This document shows, in pieces, positions 16,773 through 26,127 of a stretch of 64,000 nucleotides of DNA (positions are counted from its first letter, which is position 1; each line of letters opens with the position of its first letter). The stretch comes from Pseudoxanthomonas suwonensis 11-1. GTDB taxonomy: Bacteria > Pseudomonadota > Gammaproteobacteria > Xanthomonadales > Xanthomonadaceae. The stretch covers positions 3,038,001 through 3,102,000 of the forward strand of contig NC_014924.1 in assembly GCF_000185965.1 (NCBI RefSeq), written 5' to 3'. Under the pieces are notes generated by a model. It saw only the letters and a program-made list of their open reading frames with translations, was not told the DNA's origin and did not search any database. Made by a program: the position numbers and the translations under genes.

Positions 16773-19556
16773 TCAATGTGCTTCGTCCCAGTTGTTACCG
16801 ATACCAGTATCGACGACCAGCGGAACGCTCAGGTCGCCCGCCGCTGACATCAGTTCCGGCACCCGCGAAACCAGTTCCGGCACGAACTCCTCGTCGGCCT
16901 CGAATACCAGTTCGTCGTGCACCTGCAGGAGCATGCGCGCGCGCTGGGCATGGTCGGCGATCCAGGCATCCACCGCGATCATGGCGCGCTTGATGATGTC
17001 CGCTGCCGTGCCCTGCATCGGCGCATTGATCGCCGCGCGCTCGGCGCCGGCACGCTGGGCGGCGTTGCGGGCGTTGATGTACTCCAGGTGCAGGCGGCGG
17101 CCGAACACGGTTTCCACGTACCCGCGCTCGCGCGCCTGCTCGCGGGTGCGCTCCATGTAGTCGCGCACGCCCGGGTAGCGGCTGAAGTACAGGGCGATGT
17201 AGTCCTGGGCCTGGCCGCGGTCGATCCCCAGCTGCCGCGCCAGCCCGAACGCGCCCATGCCGTACATCAGGCCGAAGTTGATCGCCTTGGCGGCGCGACG
17301 CTCGTTGACCGTGACCTCCTCGAGCGGGCGGCCGAACACCTCCGCCGCGGTGGCGCGGTGGATGTCGGCGCCGGAGGCGAAGGCGCCCAGCAGGCCCGGG
17401 TCCTGGGACAGGTGGGCCATGATCCGCAGCTCGATCTGCGAATAGTCGCAGGCGACCAGCTTGCGCCCGGGCGGGGCGACGAAGGCGCGGCGGATGCGGC
17501 GGCCGTCGTCGGTGCGGATCGGGATGTTCTGCAGGTTCGGGTCGGACGAGGACAGGCGGCCGGTGGCGGCGCCGGCCTGGTGGTAGCTGGTATGCACCCG
17601 CCCGGTCTCCGGATTGACCATCTCCGGCAGCTTGTCGGTATAGGTGCTGCGCAGCTTCGCCAGGCCGCGGTACTCGAGGATGATCCGCGGCAGCTCGTGC
17701 AGGTCGGCGATGGCCTCCAGCGCCTCCTCGTTGGTCGAGGGCTGGCCCTTGGGGGTCTTCACCAGCGCCGGCAGCTTCAGTTCGTCGAACAGCAGCGCGC
17801 ACAGCTGCTTGGGCGAATCCAGGTTGAAGCTGCGCCCGGCCAGCGCAGTGGCGCGCTCCTGCGCCTCCAGCATGCGCCGCGACAGGTCCGCGCCCTGGCG
17901 GCGCAGCTCGTCCATGTCCACCAGCACGCCGTTGGCCTCGATCCGCTCCAGCACCTGCACCAGCGGCATCTCGATGTCGCGGTACACAGCCTGCAGCTGC
18001 GGCTCGGCCTGCAGGCGCGCGGACAGCACGCGGTGCAGGCGCAGCGTGATGTCGGCGTCTTCGGCGGCATAGCGGGTGGCGTCGTCCAGGGCGCACTGCG
18101 AGAACGGGATCTGCCTGACGCCCTTGCCGCAGATGTCCTCGTACTTGACCGTGGTGTAGCCGAGGTGGCGCAGCGCCAGGCTGTCCATGTCGTGGCGGGC
18201 GTTGCCGGAATCGAGCACGAAGCTCTCCAGCAGGGTGTCGTCGGCATAGCCGGCCACGGCCACGCCATGGCGGCGCAGCACGTGCAGGTCGTACTTGCCA
18301 TGCTGGCCGATCTTGCGCACCGCCGGGTCGGCCAGCAGCGGGCGCAGCAGGTCCAGCGCCTGTTCGTAGCCGAGCTGGGCCGGGGCGCCGGGGTAGTCGT
18401 GGCCCAGCGGCAGGTAGGCGGCGCGGCCGGGCTCGGCGGCGAAGCTCAGGCCGACCAGGCGCGCGCGCATCGGATCGAGGCTGTCGGTTTCGGTGTCCAG
18501 GGCGAAGCTGCCGGCCGCGCGCAGGGTAGCGATCCAGGCCTGCAGCTGTTCCACCGTGGTGACGGTCTCGTACTGCCCGGGCGCGGCCAGTGCCGGATCC
18601 AGCCCTTCCGGCGCGGCGGCCGTGGCGGTGGCGAAACCGGTGCCGCGGGCGCGACCGGGCTCCTTCTCCGCGACCTCGGCGCCGACCGTGCCGCCTTCCA
18701 GCTCGCGCAGGGCCTGGTTGAAGCCGTAGCGGGCGTACAGCCCGCGCAGCTGGTCCACGTGGCGCTCGCGCAGCACCAGCGCCTCCGGGCCCTGTTCCAG
18801 CGGCACGTCGGTGCGGATGGTCACCAGCTCGCGGTTGAGCGGCAGGCGGTCCAGGGCCGCGCGCAGGTTGTCGCCGATCTTGCCCTTGATGCCCGGGGCC
18901 GCGGCGATCACGCCCTCCAGCGAGCCATGTTCGCCGATCCACTTGGCCGCGGTCTTGGGCCCGCACTTCTCCACGCCGGGGACGTTGTCGATGGTGTCGC
19001 CCATCAGCGCCAGCAGGTCGACGATGCGGCCGGCCGGCACCCCGAACTTCTCGATCACCGCCGCGTCCGAATCCATGCGGCTGCCGGTCATGGTGTTGAC
19101 CAGGGCGATCGAGCCGCCGCCGTTGCCGTCCGGTGCGCGCACCAGCTGGGCGAAGTCCTTGTCGCCGGTGGAGATGGTGACCTCCATCCCGGCATCGGCG
19201 GCCTGGGTGGCCAGGGTGCCGATCACGTCGTCCGCCTCGACCCCATCCACGCGCAGGATGTCGATGCCCAGCGCATGGACGATGTCGCACATCGGCTGCA
19301 CCTGGGCGCGCAGCTCGTCGGGCATCGGCGGGCGGTTGGCCTTGTACTGCGGGTACAGGTCGTCGCGGAAGGTCTTGCCCGGGGCGTCGACCACGAAGGC
19401 GACGTAGTCGGGCTTCTCCTTGAGCGTGGCCCGCAGCATGTTGACCACGCCGAACAGCGCGCCGGTCGGCTCGCCGGCGGCATTGGTCAGCGGCGGAAGC
19501 GCATGGAAGGCGCGGTAGAGGTAGCTGGAGCCGTCGATCAGGATGAGGCGTTTCAT
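16773..19556 (-). CDS. polA: DNA polymerase I
   Basis: 927 residues, full length. The N-terminal 5'-3' exonuclease domain (LILIDGSSYLYRAFHALPP ... GVEADDVIGTLA ... STGDKDFAQLV) is followed by a 3'-5' exonuclease domain with an intact DxE (FALDTETDSLDPM). The polymerase domain shows motif A DYSQIELRIMAHLSQDPG, motif B KAINFGLMYGMGAFGLARQL and motif C VHDELVFE. It fills gaps and removes RNA primers during repair and replication. The ATG at 19556 has no ribosome binding site and lies 6 nt after a TAGAAT box on the same strand, suggesting a leaderless mRNA. Confidence 0.98.
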   Translation of the reverse strand: MKRLILIDGSSYLYRAFHALPPLTNAAGEPTGALFGVVNMLRATLKEKPDYVAFVVDAPGKTFRDDLYPQYKANRPPMPDELRAQVQPMCDIVHALGIDILRVDGVEADDVIGTLATQAADAGMEVTISTGDKDFAQLVRAPDGNGGGSIALVNTMTGSRMDSDAAVIEKFGVPAGRIVDLLALMGDTIDNVPGVEKCGPKTAAKWIGEHGSLEGVIAAAPGIKGKIGDNLRAALDRLPLNRELVTIRTDVPLEQGPEALVLRERHVDQLRGLYARYGFNQALRELEGGTVGAEVAEKEPGRARGTGFATATAAAPEGLDPALAAPGQYETVTTVEQLQAWIATLRAAGSFALDTETDSLDPMRARLVGLSFAAEPGRAAYLPLGHDYPGAPAQLGYEQALDLLRPLLADPAVRKIGQHGKYDLHVLRRHGVAVAGYADDTLLESFVLDSGNARHDMDSLALRHLGYTTVKYEDICGKGVRQIPFSQCALDDATRYAAEDADITLRLHRVLSARLQAEPQLQAVYRDIEMPLVQVLERIEANGVLVDMDELRRQGADLSRRMLEAQERATALAGRSFNLDSPKQLCALLFDELKLPALVKTPKGQPSTNEEALEAIADLHELPRIILEYRGLAKLRSTYTDKLPEMVNPETGRVHTSYHQAGAATGRLSSSDPNLQNIPIRTDDGRRIRRAFVAPPGRKLVACDYSQIELRIMAHLSQDPGLLGAFASGADIHRATAAEVFGRPLEEVTVNERRAAKAINFGLMYGMGAFGLARQLGIDRGQAQDYIALYFSRYPGVRDYMERTREQARERGYVETVFGRRLHLEYINARNAAQRAGAERAAINAPMQGTAADIIKRAMIAVDAWIADHAQRARMLLQVHDELVFEADEEFVPELVSRVPELMSAAGDLSVPLVVDTGIGNNWDEAH

Positions 19557-19562
19557 CGCTGC

Positions 19563-19568
19563 ATTCTA
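19563..19568 (-). promoter_or_regulatory. Putative -10 box of a leaderless polA promoter
   Basis: On the minus strand TAGAAT-GCAGCG-ATG: a -10-like hexamer ending 6 nt before the polA start codon, the same spacing as for hemF and uvrD. Confidence 0.5.
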
Positions 19569-19694
19569 GCGGCCCGCTCCGGTACGGGCCGGGAATGGCG
19601 GACGCGGACGCCGGACCGCTGCGTCCCGCCGCCGTGCGGCCCCAGCCGGGGCGCCGGCTGCCGCATAATTGGGCGGTCCCCACGGAGAACCGCC

Positions 19695-19994
19695 ATGCGC
19701 AAGCTGTTCCTGATCGCCGCCACGCTGGCCGCCAGCCTGCTCGCCGCCGGTTGCGCCACCACCGGTACCTCCGATGCGCCCGTGGACCTCACCGGGGCCG
19801 AGGTCGCCAGCCGCGTGCTGGACAACGGCGACAAGGTGGACGAGTACCGCGTCAACGGCCAGCTGCGCATGGTCCGGATCACCCCGGTGCGCGGCCCGGC
19901 GTACTTCCTGTACGACCGCGATGGCGACGGCACCCTGGACCGCAACGACGCCGAGAACCTGCCCCAGGTCTACTGGAAGCTGTTCTCCTGGTAG
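19695..19994 (+). CDS. DUF2782-family lipoprotein
   Basis: A 99-residue exported protein. The signal peptide ends in a lipobox (LLAAGC, Cys at about residue 20), predicting a lipoprotein. The body (DNGDKVDEYRVNGQLRMVRI, then GPAYFLYDRDGDGTLDRND) matches the DUF2782 family, commonly found beside polA. The Asp-rich DRDGDGTLD looks like an EF-hand-type calcium loop, which is my inference. A GGAGAA Shine-Dalgarno is 5 nt before the ATG, and a CATAAT hexamer about 27 nt upstream may be the -10. It is divergent from polA. Function unknown. Confidence 0.8.
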   Translation: MRKLFLIAATLAASLLAAGCATTGTSDAPVDLTGAEVASRVLDNGDKVDEYRVNGQLRMVRITPVRGPAYFLYDRDGDGTLDRNDAENLPQVYWKLFSW

Positions 19995-20015
19995 GAGCCG
20001 ACGGCTCCTGGCCTC

Positions 20016-20486
20016 TCAGCCCGGCTCCAGCCCGGGCGCGCCCGGCCCCTCGGCCGCCAGCACGTCGCCGGGATTGCGCAACGGGCAATCCTTCAGCGAA
20101 AGGCAGCCGCAGCCGATGCAGCCGTCCAGCTGGTCGCGCAGGCGCTGCAGCCGCACGATCCGGGCGTCCAGGTCGCCCCGCCACTGCCGCGACAGGCGCT
20201 GCCAGTCGGCCCGGGTCGGGATCCCGTCTTCAGGCAGGGTCGCCAGGGCCTCGCCGATCTCCGCCAAGGGCACCCCGGCGCGCTGCGCCACCTTGATCAG
20301 CGACACCCGCCGCAGCACGGCGCGCGGGTAGCGGCGCTGGTTGCCGGCGTTGCGGGTGCTGCGGATCAGGCCGCGCGCCTCGTAGAAATGCAGCGCCGAC
20401 ACGGCGACGCCGCTGCGCGCGGCAACCTGGCCCACGCTCAGCCAGTCGCTGCCGCGCGGTTGCGCGGCATGGGGAGTCCCGCCCAT
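20016..20486 (-). CDS. soxR: Redox-sensing MerR-family regulator SoxR
   Basis: 156 residues. The N-terminal MerR helix-turn-helix ([20 protein letters not shown], then EARGLI) and the C-terminal [2Fe-2S] ligand motif CX2CXCX5C ([12 protein letters not shown], about residues 124-135) identify SoxR. It activates a target promoter when its iron-sulfur cluster is oxidised by redox-cycling compounds. The ATG at 20486 is only 3 nt from the -35 of the divergent FMN reductase promoter, so SoxR bound there probably represses its own gene; the soxR mRNA must have almost no leader or a different start. No soxS is nearby, as expected outside enterics. Confidence 0.93.
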   Translation of the reverse strand: MGGTPHAAQPRGSDWLSVGQVAARSGVAVSALHFYEARGLIRSTRNAGNQRRYPRAVLRRVSLIKVAQRAGVPLAEIGEALATLPEDGIPTRADWQRLSRQWRGDLDARIVRLQRLRDQLDGCIGCGCLSLKDCPLRNPGDVLAAEGPGAPGLEPG

Positions 20487-20489
20487 CGC

Positions 20490-20520
20490 TTGACCTCAAT
20501 CAAGGTTGAGGTCCTAGCCT
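20490..20520 (+). promoter_or_regulatory. SoxR box within a 19-bp-spacer promoter
   Basis: An 18-bp palindromic operator CCTCAATCAAGGTTGAGG (20494-20511) is embedded between a -35 TTGACC (20490-20495) and a -10 TAGCCT (20515-20520). The spacer is 19 bp, the overlong spacing that MerR-family activators correct by twisting DNA. The operator has the CCTCAA/TTGAGG arms of the E. coli SoxR box. It faces the FMN reductase and overlaps the region just upstream of soxR. Confidence 0.9.
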
Positions 20521-20540
20521 GCCACACCCCCGACGACGCC

Positions 20541-21101
20541 ATGCTTCCCATGCACGAACAGACCCTGCGCCTTGCCCTGCTCTACGGCAGCGACCGTCCG
20601 CTGCGCTTTTGCGACACCGTCGCCAACTGGACACTCCAGCGCGTGGACGCGCTCGGCGGCTGGAAAACCGACCGCCTCGATCCGGCCACGCCTGCCGGCC
20701 GCCACGGCCCATCTCTGGTACGCAAAGTCCGGACAGCGGACGCATTCCTGGTGGTGACCCCGGAGTACAATCACGGCTACCCGGCCGCGCTGAAATCGAT
20801 GATCGACGCGGTCTACACCCAGTGGCAGGCCAAGCCGGTCGCCTTCGTCTCCTACGGCGGCCATTCCGGTGGCCTGCGCGCGGTGGAGCAGTTGCGCCAG
20901 GTGTTCGCCAGCCTGCATGCGGTGCCGCTGCGCGACGGGGTCGGCTTCGCCAATGCCCAGGCCCGGTTTGCCGCCGACGGCAGCCTGCCGCGCGAGGATC
21001 CCGCGTACGAGGCGATGCGGCTGGCCCTGTGGCGCCTGGGCTGGTGGGCCAGCGCGCTGCGCAACGCCCGCCAGGCCACCCCTTACGACGCCGCCGCCTG
21101 A
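20541..21101 (+). CDS. NADPH-dependent FMN reductase-family flavoprotein
   Basis: 186 residues of the NAD(P)H:FMN/quinone reductase flavodoxin-like fold. The N-terminal LRLALLYGSDRPLRFCDTVA aligns with the phosphate-binding loop, and VVTPEYNHGYPAALKSMIDA is the family signature. The ATG at 20541 follows the SoxR-controlled -10 by 20 nt; an ATG at 20550 is the alternative. SoxR control implies induction by redox-cycling compounds, and such enzymes can perform two-electron quinone reduction. It is followed after 21 bp by an ABC exporter, a likely operon. Confidence 0.85.
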   Translation: MLPMHEQTLRLALLYGSDRPLRFCDTVANWTLQRVDALGGWKTDRLDPATPAGRHGPSLVRKVRTADAFLVVTPEYNHGYPAALKSMIDAVYTQWQAKPVAFVSYGGHSGGLRAVEQLRQVFASLHAVPLRDGVGFANAQARFAADGSLPREDPAYEAMRLALWRLGWWASALRNARQATPYDAAA

Positions 21102-21122
21102 GCGGCCCACGCCAGAGTTCCG

Positions 21123-23012
21123 ATGGACGCACCCGCCAACCCGACCCCGTCCCGCCGCAGCTGGCTGTTCCGCTGGTTCGAACGCCGCATCGACCCGTAT
21201 CCGCCGGCACCGGTGGTGCAGCCGCCGCGCAGCCTGTACGCGTTCTGCCGCCACTACACCCGCGGCACCGAGCGCTGGCTGCTGCTGATGGCGCTGCTGA
21301 CCACCGCCATCGCCGTCACCGAGGTGGCGTTGTACGCGTTCACCGGCTCCATCGTCGACCGGCTGTCCAGCCACACCCCTGCCACCTTCCTGGCCGAGGA
21401 GGGCTGGAAGTTCGCCGGCATGGCCCTGGTGGTGCTGGTGGTGATGCCGACGCTGAACCTGCTCAGCTCGCTGGTGATCCACCAGACCCTGCTGGGCAAC
21501 TTCCCGATGCGCATCCGCTGGCGGGTGCACCGCTACCTGCTGCGCCAGTCCATGGGCTATTTCCAGGACGAGTTCGCCGGGCGCATCGCCACCAAGCTGA
21601 TGCAGACCTCGCTGGCGGTGCGCGAGACGGTGATCAAACTGCTGGACGTGGGCAACTACGTGGTCGTGTACTTCGGCGGCGCGCTGCTGGTGGCGGCCGC
21701 GGCCGACTGGCGGCTGATGCTGCCCTTCGCCGGCTGGCTCATCGCCTACGCCGCCCTGCTGCGCTATGCGATCCCGCGCCTCAACAGGGTCGCCCAGGAG
21801 CAGGCCGACGCGCGTTCGACCATGACCGGCCGGATCGTGGACAGCTACACCAACATCGCCACGGTGAAGCTGTTCTCGCACTCGCGCCGCGAGGAGTCCT
21901 ACGCACGCGAGTCGATGGACAGCTTCCTCGGCACCGTGCACCGGCAGATGCGCCTGGCGACCTTCGTCAACGTCAGCAACGACACCCTCAACATGCTGCT
22001 GCTGTTCGCGGTGGCCGCCACCGGCATCGGCCTGTGGATGCAGGACGCGGTGAGCGTGGGCGCGATCGCCGTGGCCATCGCCTTCGTGCTGCGCCTGATG
22101 GGCATGTCGCAGTGGATCATGTGGGAGATGTCGGCGTTGTTCGAGAACATCGGCACGGTGCAGGACGGCATCAACTCCATCGCCCTGCCGGCTACCGTGG
22201 ACGACAGGTCCGGCGCGAAGGCCATCGGCCCGGTGCGCGGCGACATCCACTTCGACCACGTGACCTTCCACTACGGCAAGAAGGGCGGCGTGATCGAGGG
22301 CCTGGACCTGCACGTGCGCCCGGGCGAAAAGGTCGGCCTGGTCGGCCGCTCCGGCGCCGGCAAGTCGACCCTGGTGAACCTGCTGCTGCGCTTCTACGAC
22401 CGCGAAGGCGGCGCGATCCGGATCGACGGCACCGACATCGCCACGGTCACCCAGGATTCGCTGCGCGCGTCCATCGGCATGGTCACCCAGGACACCTCGC
22501 TGCTGCACCGCTCGGTACGCGAGAACATCATGTACGGCCGGCCCGACGCGACCGAGGAAGAGATGGTCGAGGCCGCGCGCCAGGCCAATGCGCACGACTT
22601 CATCATGGAACTGGTCGACGCCAAGGGCCGCCGCGGCTACGACGCCCAGGTCGGCGAGCGCGGCGTCAAGCTCTCCGGCGGCCAGCGCCAGCGCGTCGCC
22701 ATTGCCCGCGTGCTGCTGAAGAACGCGCCGATCCTGGTGCTGGACGAGGCCACCTCGGCGCTGGACTCGGAGGTCGAGGCGGTGATCCAGGAGAACCTGT
22801 ACCGGCTGATGCAGGGCAAGACGGTGATCGCCATCGCCCACCGCCTGTCGACCATCGCGGCGATGGACCGGCTGGTGGTGATGGACCAGGGCCGGATCGT
22901 CGAGCAGGGCACGCACGAGCAGCTACTGGCCGCCGGCGGGCTGTACGCGCAGCTGTGGCAGCGCCAGTCCGGCGGGTTCCTCGAGCTGGAGGCGGAGGCC
23001 GCGGCGCCCTGA
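21123..23012 (+). CDS. ABC exporter, fused permease and ATPase
   Basis: 629 residues. An N-terminal type-1 exporter membrane domain (six helices, about residues 50-340, including LLLMALLTTAIAVTEVALYA) is fused to an ATPase with Walker A GRSGAGKSTLV, the signature LSGGQRQRVAIARVLL, Walker B ILVLDEATSALDSE and the H-loop IAIAHRLSTI. It should export a hydrophobic or lipid-like compound across the inner membrane as a homodimer. With 21 bp to the SoxR-controlled FMN reductase it is probably co-induced, which suggests a drug or redox-active metabolite as substrate. Confidence 0.88.
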   Translation: MDAPANPTPSRRSWLFRWFERRIDPYPPAPVVQPPRSLYAFCRHYTRGTERWLLLMALLTTAIAVTEVALYAFTGSIVDRLSSHTPATFLAEEGWKFAGMALVVLVVMPTLNLLSSLVIHQTLLGNFPMRIRWRVHRYLLRQSMGYFQDEFAGRIATKLMQTSLAVRETVIKLLDVGNYVVVYFGGALLVAAAADWRLMLPFAGWLIAYAALLRYAIPRLNRVAQEQADARSTMTGRIVDSYTNIATVKLFSHSRREESYARESMDSFLGTVHRQMRLATFVNVSNDTLNMLLLFAVAATGIGLWMQDAVSVGAIAVAIAFVLRLMGMSQWIMWEMSALFENIGTVQDGINSIALPATVDDRSGAKAIGPVRGDIHFDHVTFHYGKKGGVIEGLDLHVRPGEKVGLVGRSGAGKSTLVNLLLRFYDREGGAIRIDGTDIATVTQDSLRASIGMVTQDTSLLHRSVRENIMYGRPDATEEEMVEAARQANAHDFIMELVDAKGRRGYDAQVGERGVKLSGGQRQRVAIARVLLKNAPILVLDEATSALDSEVEAVIQENLYRLMQGKTVIAIAHRLSTIAAMDRLVVMDQGRIVEQGTHEQLLAAGGLYAQLWQRQSGGFLELEAEAAAP

Positions 23013-23029
23013 ACCGGCGCCGTGCCCCG

Positions 23030-24334
23030 CTACTGCGCCGCCGCCTCGCGCCGGCGCTGGGCGCGGCCCAGGGCCACGCCGGTGCCGGCCCAGACCAGGG
23101 CCACGCCGGCGCCGATGAACAACGCCAGCGACGGGTGCTCGCCCAGCAGGTCGAGCATGCGCTTGACCCAGGCCGAGAGCGCGTCGCCGCCGCGGTAGAC
23201 CGCGGTGTCGATGAAGTTCTTGGCCTTGTACTTCTGCGCCGCCGGCACGACCGTGTAGAGCATTTCCCGGCCCGGGCGCACCAGCGCGTACTCGCCGGCG
23301 CGGCGGGCGACCATCACCACCACGAACACCGCGAACACCGGCGCCAGCGCCAGCCACAGGAAGCCGGCCGCCATCACCAGCGGCACCGCCACCAGCAGCA
23401 CGCCCACGCCCAGCTTCCTGGCCACGTGGCCGGTGACGAACAGCTGGGTGAGGATGGCCAGCACCTGGACCACGGTATCGATCAGGCCGAACACCCGGGT
23501 CTGCTGCTCGCGGTGCGGGAACAGCTCGGCCACCAGCCGTGCCTGCTCGAAGTACAGGAAGGTGGTGACCGTGGTCAGCAGCACCACGAACAGCGAGATG
23601 CCCAGCAGGAAGGGCGAGCGGAACACGTCGGTGGCACCCTCGAACGGGTTGCCGCCCAGCCGCTTCGGCGGCGGTGCCGCCGCGCGCTCGTGCGCCGGCA
23701 GCGGGTGGCGGTCGCGCCAGCGGTGCAGCCACAGCGCGGTGGCGGCGCTGGCGCCGATCAGCAGCGAGGACAGCAGCAGCAGGCCGCCATGCCCGAGCGG
23801 GCCGACCAGCAGCGTGGTCAGCACCGGTCCGACCAGGCCACCGGCGCTGGCGCCGGCAGCGACCAGGGCGAACAGGCGCCTGGCTTCCGAAGGCGCGAAC
23901 ACGTCGGCCAGCACGCTCCAGGCCAGCGAAATCAGCAGCAGGTTGATCACCGACACCCAGATGTAGAACGCGCGCCCGACCCACACGCTCTCCGGCTGCA
24001 GCAGCAGGCTGGCGCCGAAGCCGAGCAGGCTGGCGACCACCGCGCCGAACACCCAGGGCACGATGCGCCGCCGCGGCACCTTCGATGCGATCCAGCCGAA
24101 CAGCGGCAGCACCGCGAGGGTCGCGACGAAGGTGCCGGTGAACAGCCACTGCAGGTTGTCCACGCCACCGGCCACGCCGAAGGTCTCGCGCACCGGCCGC
24201 AGCATGAAGTAGCCGGTGAACAGCAGGAAGAACATCGCCAGGCCGGCGCCGACCGCCGGTGCCTCGTGCGGCTGCACGCCGGACAGGCGCGACAGCCAGG
24301 GCTGGTGGGTGGAAGTCCCGGTGTCGCGTGTCAT
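23030..24334 (-). CDS. MFS transporter with similarity to ATP:ADP antiporter-like proteins
   Basis: 434 residues with about twelve hydrophobic segments, starting with PAVGAGLAMFFLLFTGYFML and PVRETFGVAGGVDNLQWLF. That opening is typical of bacterial MFS proteins annotated as NTP/NDP exchange-like (Tlc-like). A second conserved stretch is RRAGEYALVRPGREMLYTVV. The substrate is unknown; free-living bacteria with this gene are not expected to import ATP. It is convergent with the ABC exporter (17 bp between stops) and lies 38 bp downstream of the aldo/keto reductase ATG region on the opposite side, following that gene's promoter end. Confidence 0.75.
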   Translation of the reverse strand: MTRDTGTSTHQPWLSRLSGVQPHEAPAVGAGLAMFFLLFTGYFMLRPVRETFGVAGGVDNLQWLFTGTFVATLAVLPLFGWIASKVPRRRIVPWVFGAVVASLLGFGASLLLQPESVWVGRAFYIWVSVINLLLISLAWSVLADVFAPSEARRLFALVAAGASAGGLVGPVLTTLLVGPLGHGGLLLLSSLLIGASAATALWLHRWRDRHPLPAHERAAAPPPKRLGGNPFEGATDVFRSPFLLGISLFVVLLTTVTTFLYFEQARLVAELFPHREQQTRVFGLIDTVVQVLAILTQLFVTGHVARKLGVGVLLVAVPLVMAAGFLWLALAPVFAVFVVVMVARRAGEYALVRPGREMLYTVVPAAQKYKAKNFIDTAVYRGGDALSAWVKRMLDLLGEHPSLALFIGAGVALVWAGTGVALGRAQRRREAAAQ

Positions 24335-24344
24335 CGGGCGCGGC

Positions 24345-25295
24345 TCAGGCGGAGAACCGGCGCAGCAGCTCCTGCTGCTGTGGTGTATCCAGCAGCGGTC
24401 CGGTACCGGCCTTGAGCTGGTCCAGCTGGCGCTCCGGCTTGCCGGTGGCCGGGATCACCACGGTCACCGCCGGATGGCTGATCGCGAACTTCAGGAACAT
24501 CTGCGCCCACGAAGTCACGCCGACGTCCGCGGCCCAGGCCGGCAGCGGGGTGTCCCTGACCTTGGCGAACAGGCGGCCATCGTCGAAGGCGCGGTTGATG
24601 ATGACGGCCACGCCGCGGTCCAGCGCCAGCGGCAGCACGGTCTTCGCCGCGGCGGCGGAGTTGACCGAGTAGTGGATCTGGATGAAGTCCAGCGCCTCGC
24701 TGCGCAGGACCTGCTCCAGCTCCGGCAGGCCGGCGTCGGTGTAGTGGGTGACGCCGACGTACTTCGTCCTGCCCTGGGCCTTGAGCTCGCGCGCATACGG
24801 CAGCTGGCGCTTCCAGTCGCGCAGGTTGTGGACCTGCAGCAGCTCGACATGGTCGGTGCGCAGCCGGCGCAGCGATTCGGCCCATTGCGCCTCGGCGGCC
24901 TCGCGGCTGTCGGCGGCGATCTTGGTGGCGAGGAAACACTGCTTGCGCCAGCCGCCATCGGCCAGCAGGCTGCCAAGCACGGTGTCCGAACGCCCGTAGT
25001 TGGGCGAGGTGTCGATCACCCGCCCGCCGCCTTCGAAGAAGTGCTTCACCACCCGCTGCAGCTGCGCGTACTCGGCCGAACCGGGGTCGACGTCGTAGCT
25101 GCCGGAGGTACCAGCGCCGATCACCGGCAGCAGTTCGCCGGTGGACGGGATCGGGCGCGTCAGCAGCGGCGAGGCCTTGGTTTCGCCTGCCGCCGCCCAG
25201 AGGCGGCCGGGCGTGCCCAGCAGGGAGGCACCCGCGACGGCCGAGGTGGCCAGCAGCGAGTGGGCGAGGAAACGGCGGCGAGAAGGCATGTTCAT
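24345..25295 (-). CDS. Tat-exported aldo/keto reductase
   Basis: 316 residues. The N-terminus MNMPSRRRFLAHSLLATSAV is a twin-arginine signal, so the enzyme is likely exported folded to the periplasm. The reductase fold carries the catalytic tetrad: Asp and Tyr in VIDTSPNYGRSDTVLG, Lys in FLATKIAAD and His in LLQVHNLRDW. The ATG at 25295 has GGGAG 8 nt upstream; a second ATG lies two codons in. It is tandem with the MFS gene (10 bp between them), so the two probably form an operon. Substrate unknown. Confidence 0.85.
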   Translation of the reverse strand: MNMPSRRRFLAHSLLATSAVAGASLLGTPGRLWAAAGETKASPLLTRPIPSTGELLPVIGAGTSGSYDVDPGSAEYAQLQRVVKHFFEGGGRVIDTSPNYGRSDTVLGSLLADGGWRKQCFLATKIAADSREAAEAQWAESLRRLRTDHVELLQVHNLRDWKRQLPYARELKAQGRTKYVGVTHYTDAGLPELEQVLRSEALDFIQIHYSVNSAAAAKTVLPLALDRGVAVIINRAFDDGRLFAKVRDTPLPAWAADVGVTSWAQMFLKFAISHPAVTVVIPATGKPERQLDQLKAGTGPLLDTPQQQELLRRFSA

Positions 25296-25451
25296 GGCAC
25301 GGACTCCCGTTGGCGGCTCGCGATCCCGGTCGATCCTACCGCCGGTTGCCCACCCCGCATGTGCATATCGGCAGGTGGCCGCGATGACGCGCGGCAACAC
25401 CCGCAGCGGCTAGGCTGGATCGCAGCCACCCCGCACGAGCCGATTCCGCAC

Positions 25452-26066
25452 GTGATCCCGCTTCCCGACCCGAACTGGCAGGTCCTGCCGCGCGCCTTCT
25501 ACCAGCGCCATCCGGCCGAGGTCGCGCCGGAGCTGCTGAACAAGATCCTGGTGCGCGAAGACGGCCGCGCCGCGCGCATCGTCGAGGTCGAGGCCTATGG
25601 CGGCAGCGAGGACCCGGCCGCGCATTCCTTCCGCGGCCGGACGCCGCGCACCACGACCATGTTCGGCGAGGCCGGCCACCTGTATGTCTACTTCACCTAC
25701 GGCATGCACTGGGGCAGCAATGCCGTGTGCGGCGAGGTCGGCCAGGGCTTCGGCGTGCTGCTGCGCGCAGCCGAGCCACTGCTGCGACTGGAGCTGATGC
25801 GCGCCGCGCGGCCACGGGCGCGGCGCGACCGCGACCTGGCCAGCGGCCCGGGCAAGCTGTCGCAGGCCTTCGGCATCACCGGGCAGTTCGACGGCGCCGA
25901 CCTGGTCGATGGCGACCTCGGCCTGTGCATCGCCGGCGACGGCACGCCGCCGCCGGACGCCCCGGTGGTCGGCCCGCGCATCGGCATCAGCCGTGCGGTC
26001 GAGTTCCCCTGGCGCTGGCACGTGCCCGGGCACCTGCACGTCTCGGTGCCGCCGCGACGCCGCTGA
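25452..26066 (+). CDS. mpg: DNA-3-methyladenine glycosylase (Mpg/AAG family)
   Basis: 204 residues from a GTG at 25452. The AAG fold is recognised by [39 protein letters not shown], the Tyr-rich [19 protein letters not shown] and the C-terminal [18 protein letters not shown]. It removes alkylated purines in base-excision repair. The Glu in IVEVEAYGG is the expected catalytic general base. A longer open frame extends 5' but is a shadow of the opposite aldo/keto reductase gene. It stands alone upstream of the manganese riboswitch. Confidence 0.92.
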   Translation: MIPLPDPNWQVLPRAFYQRHPAEVAPELLNKILVREDGRAARIVEVEAYGGSEDPAAHSFRGRTPRTTTMFGEAGHLYVYFTYGMHWGSNAVCGEVGQGFGVLLRAAEPLLRLELMRAARPRARRDRDLASGPGKLSQAFGITGQFDGADLVDGDLGLCIAGDGTPPPDAPVVGPRIGISRAVEFPWRWHVPGHLHVSVPPRRR

Positions 26067-26127
26067 GGCCCGAGCCACAGGCCGTTCCGACCGTCGGCGC
26101 CGATGGCCTGCGTGGTATCCTGTCCAT

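Noticed and set aside
20514..22916. 800-codon minus-strand frame over the FMN reductase and ABC exporter
   Set aside because: Shadow frame; the plus-strand genes carry all motifs.
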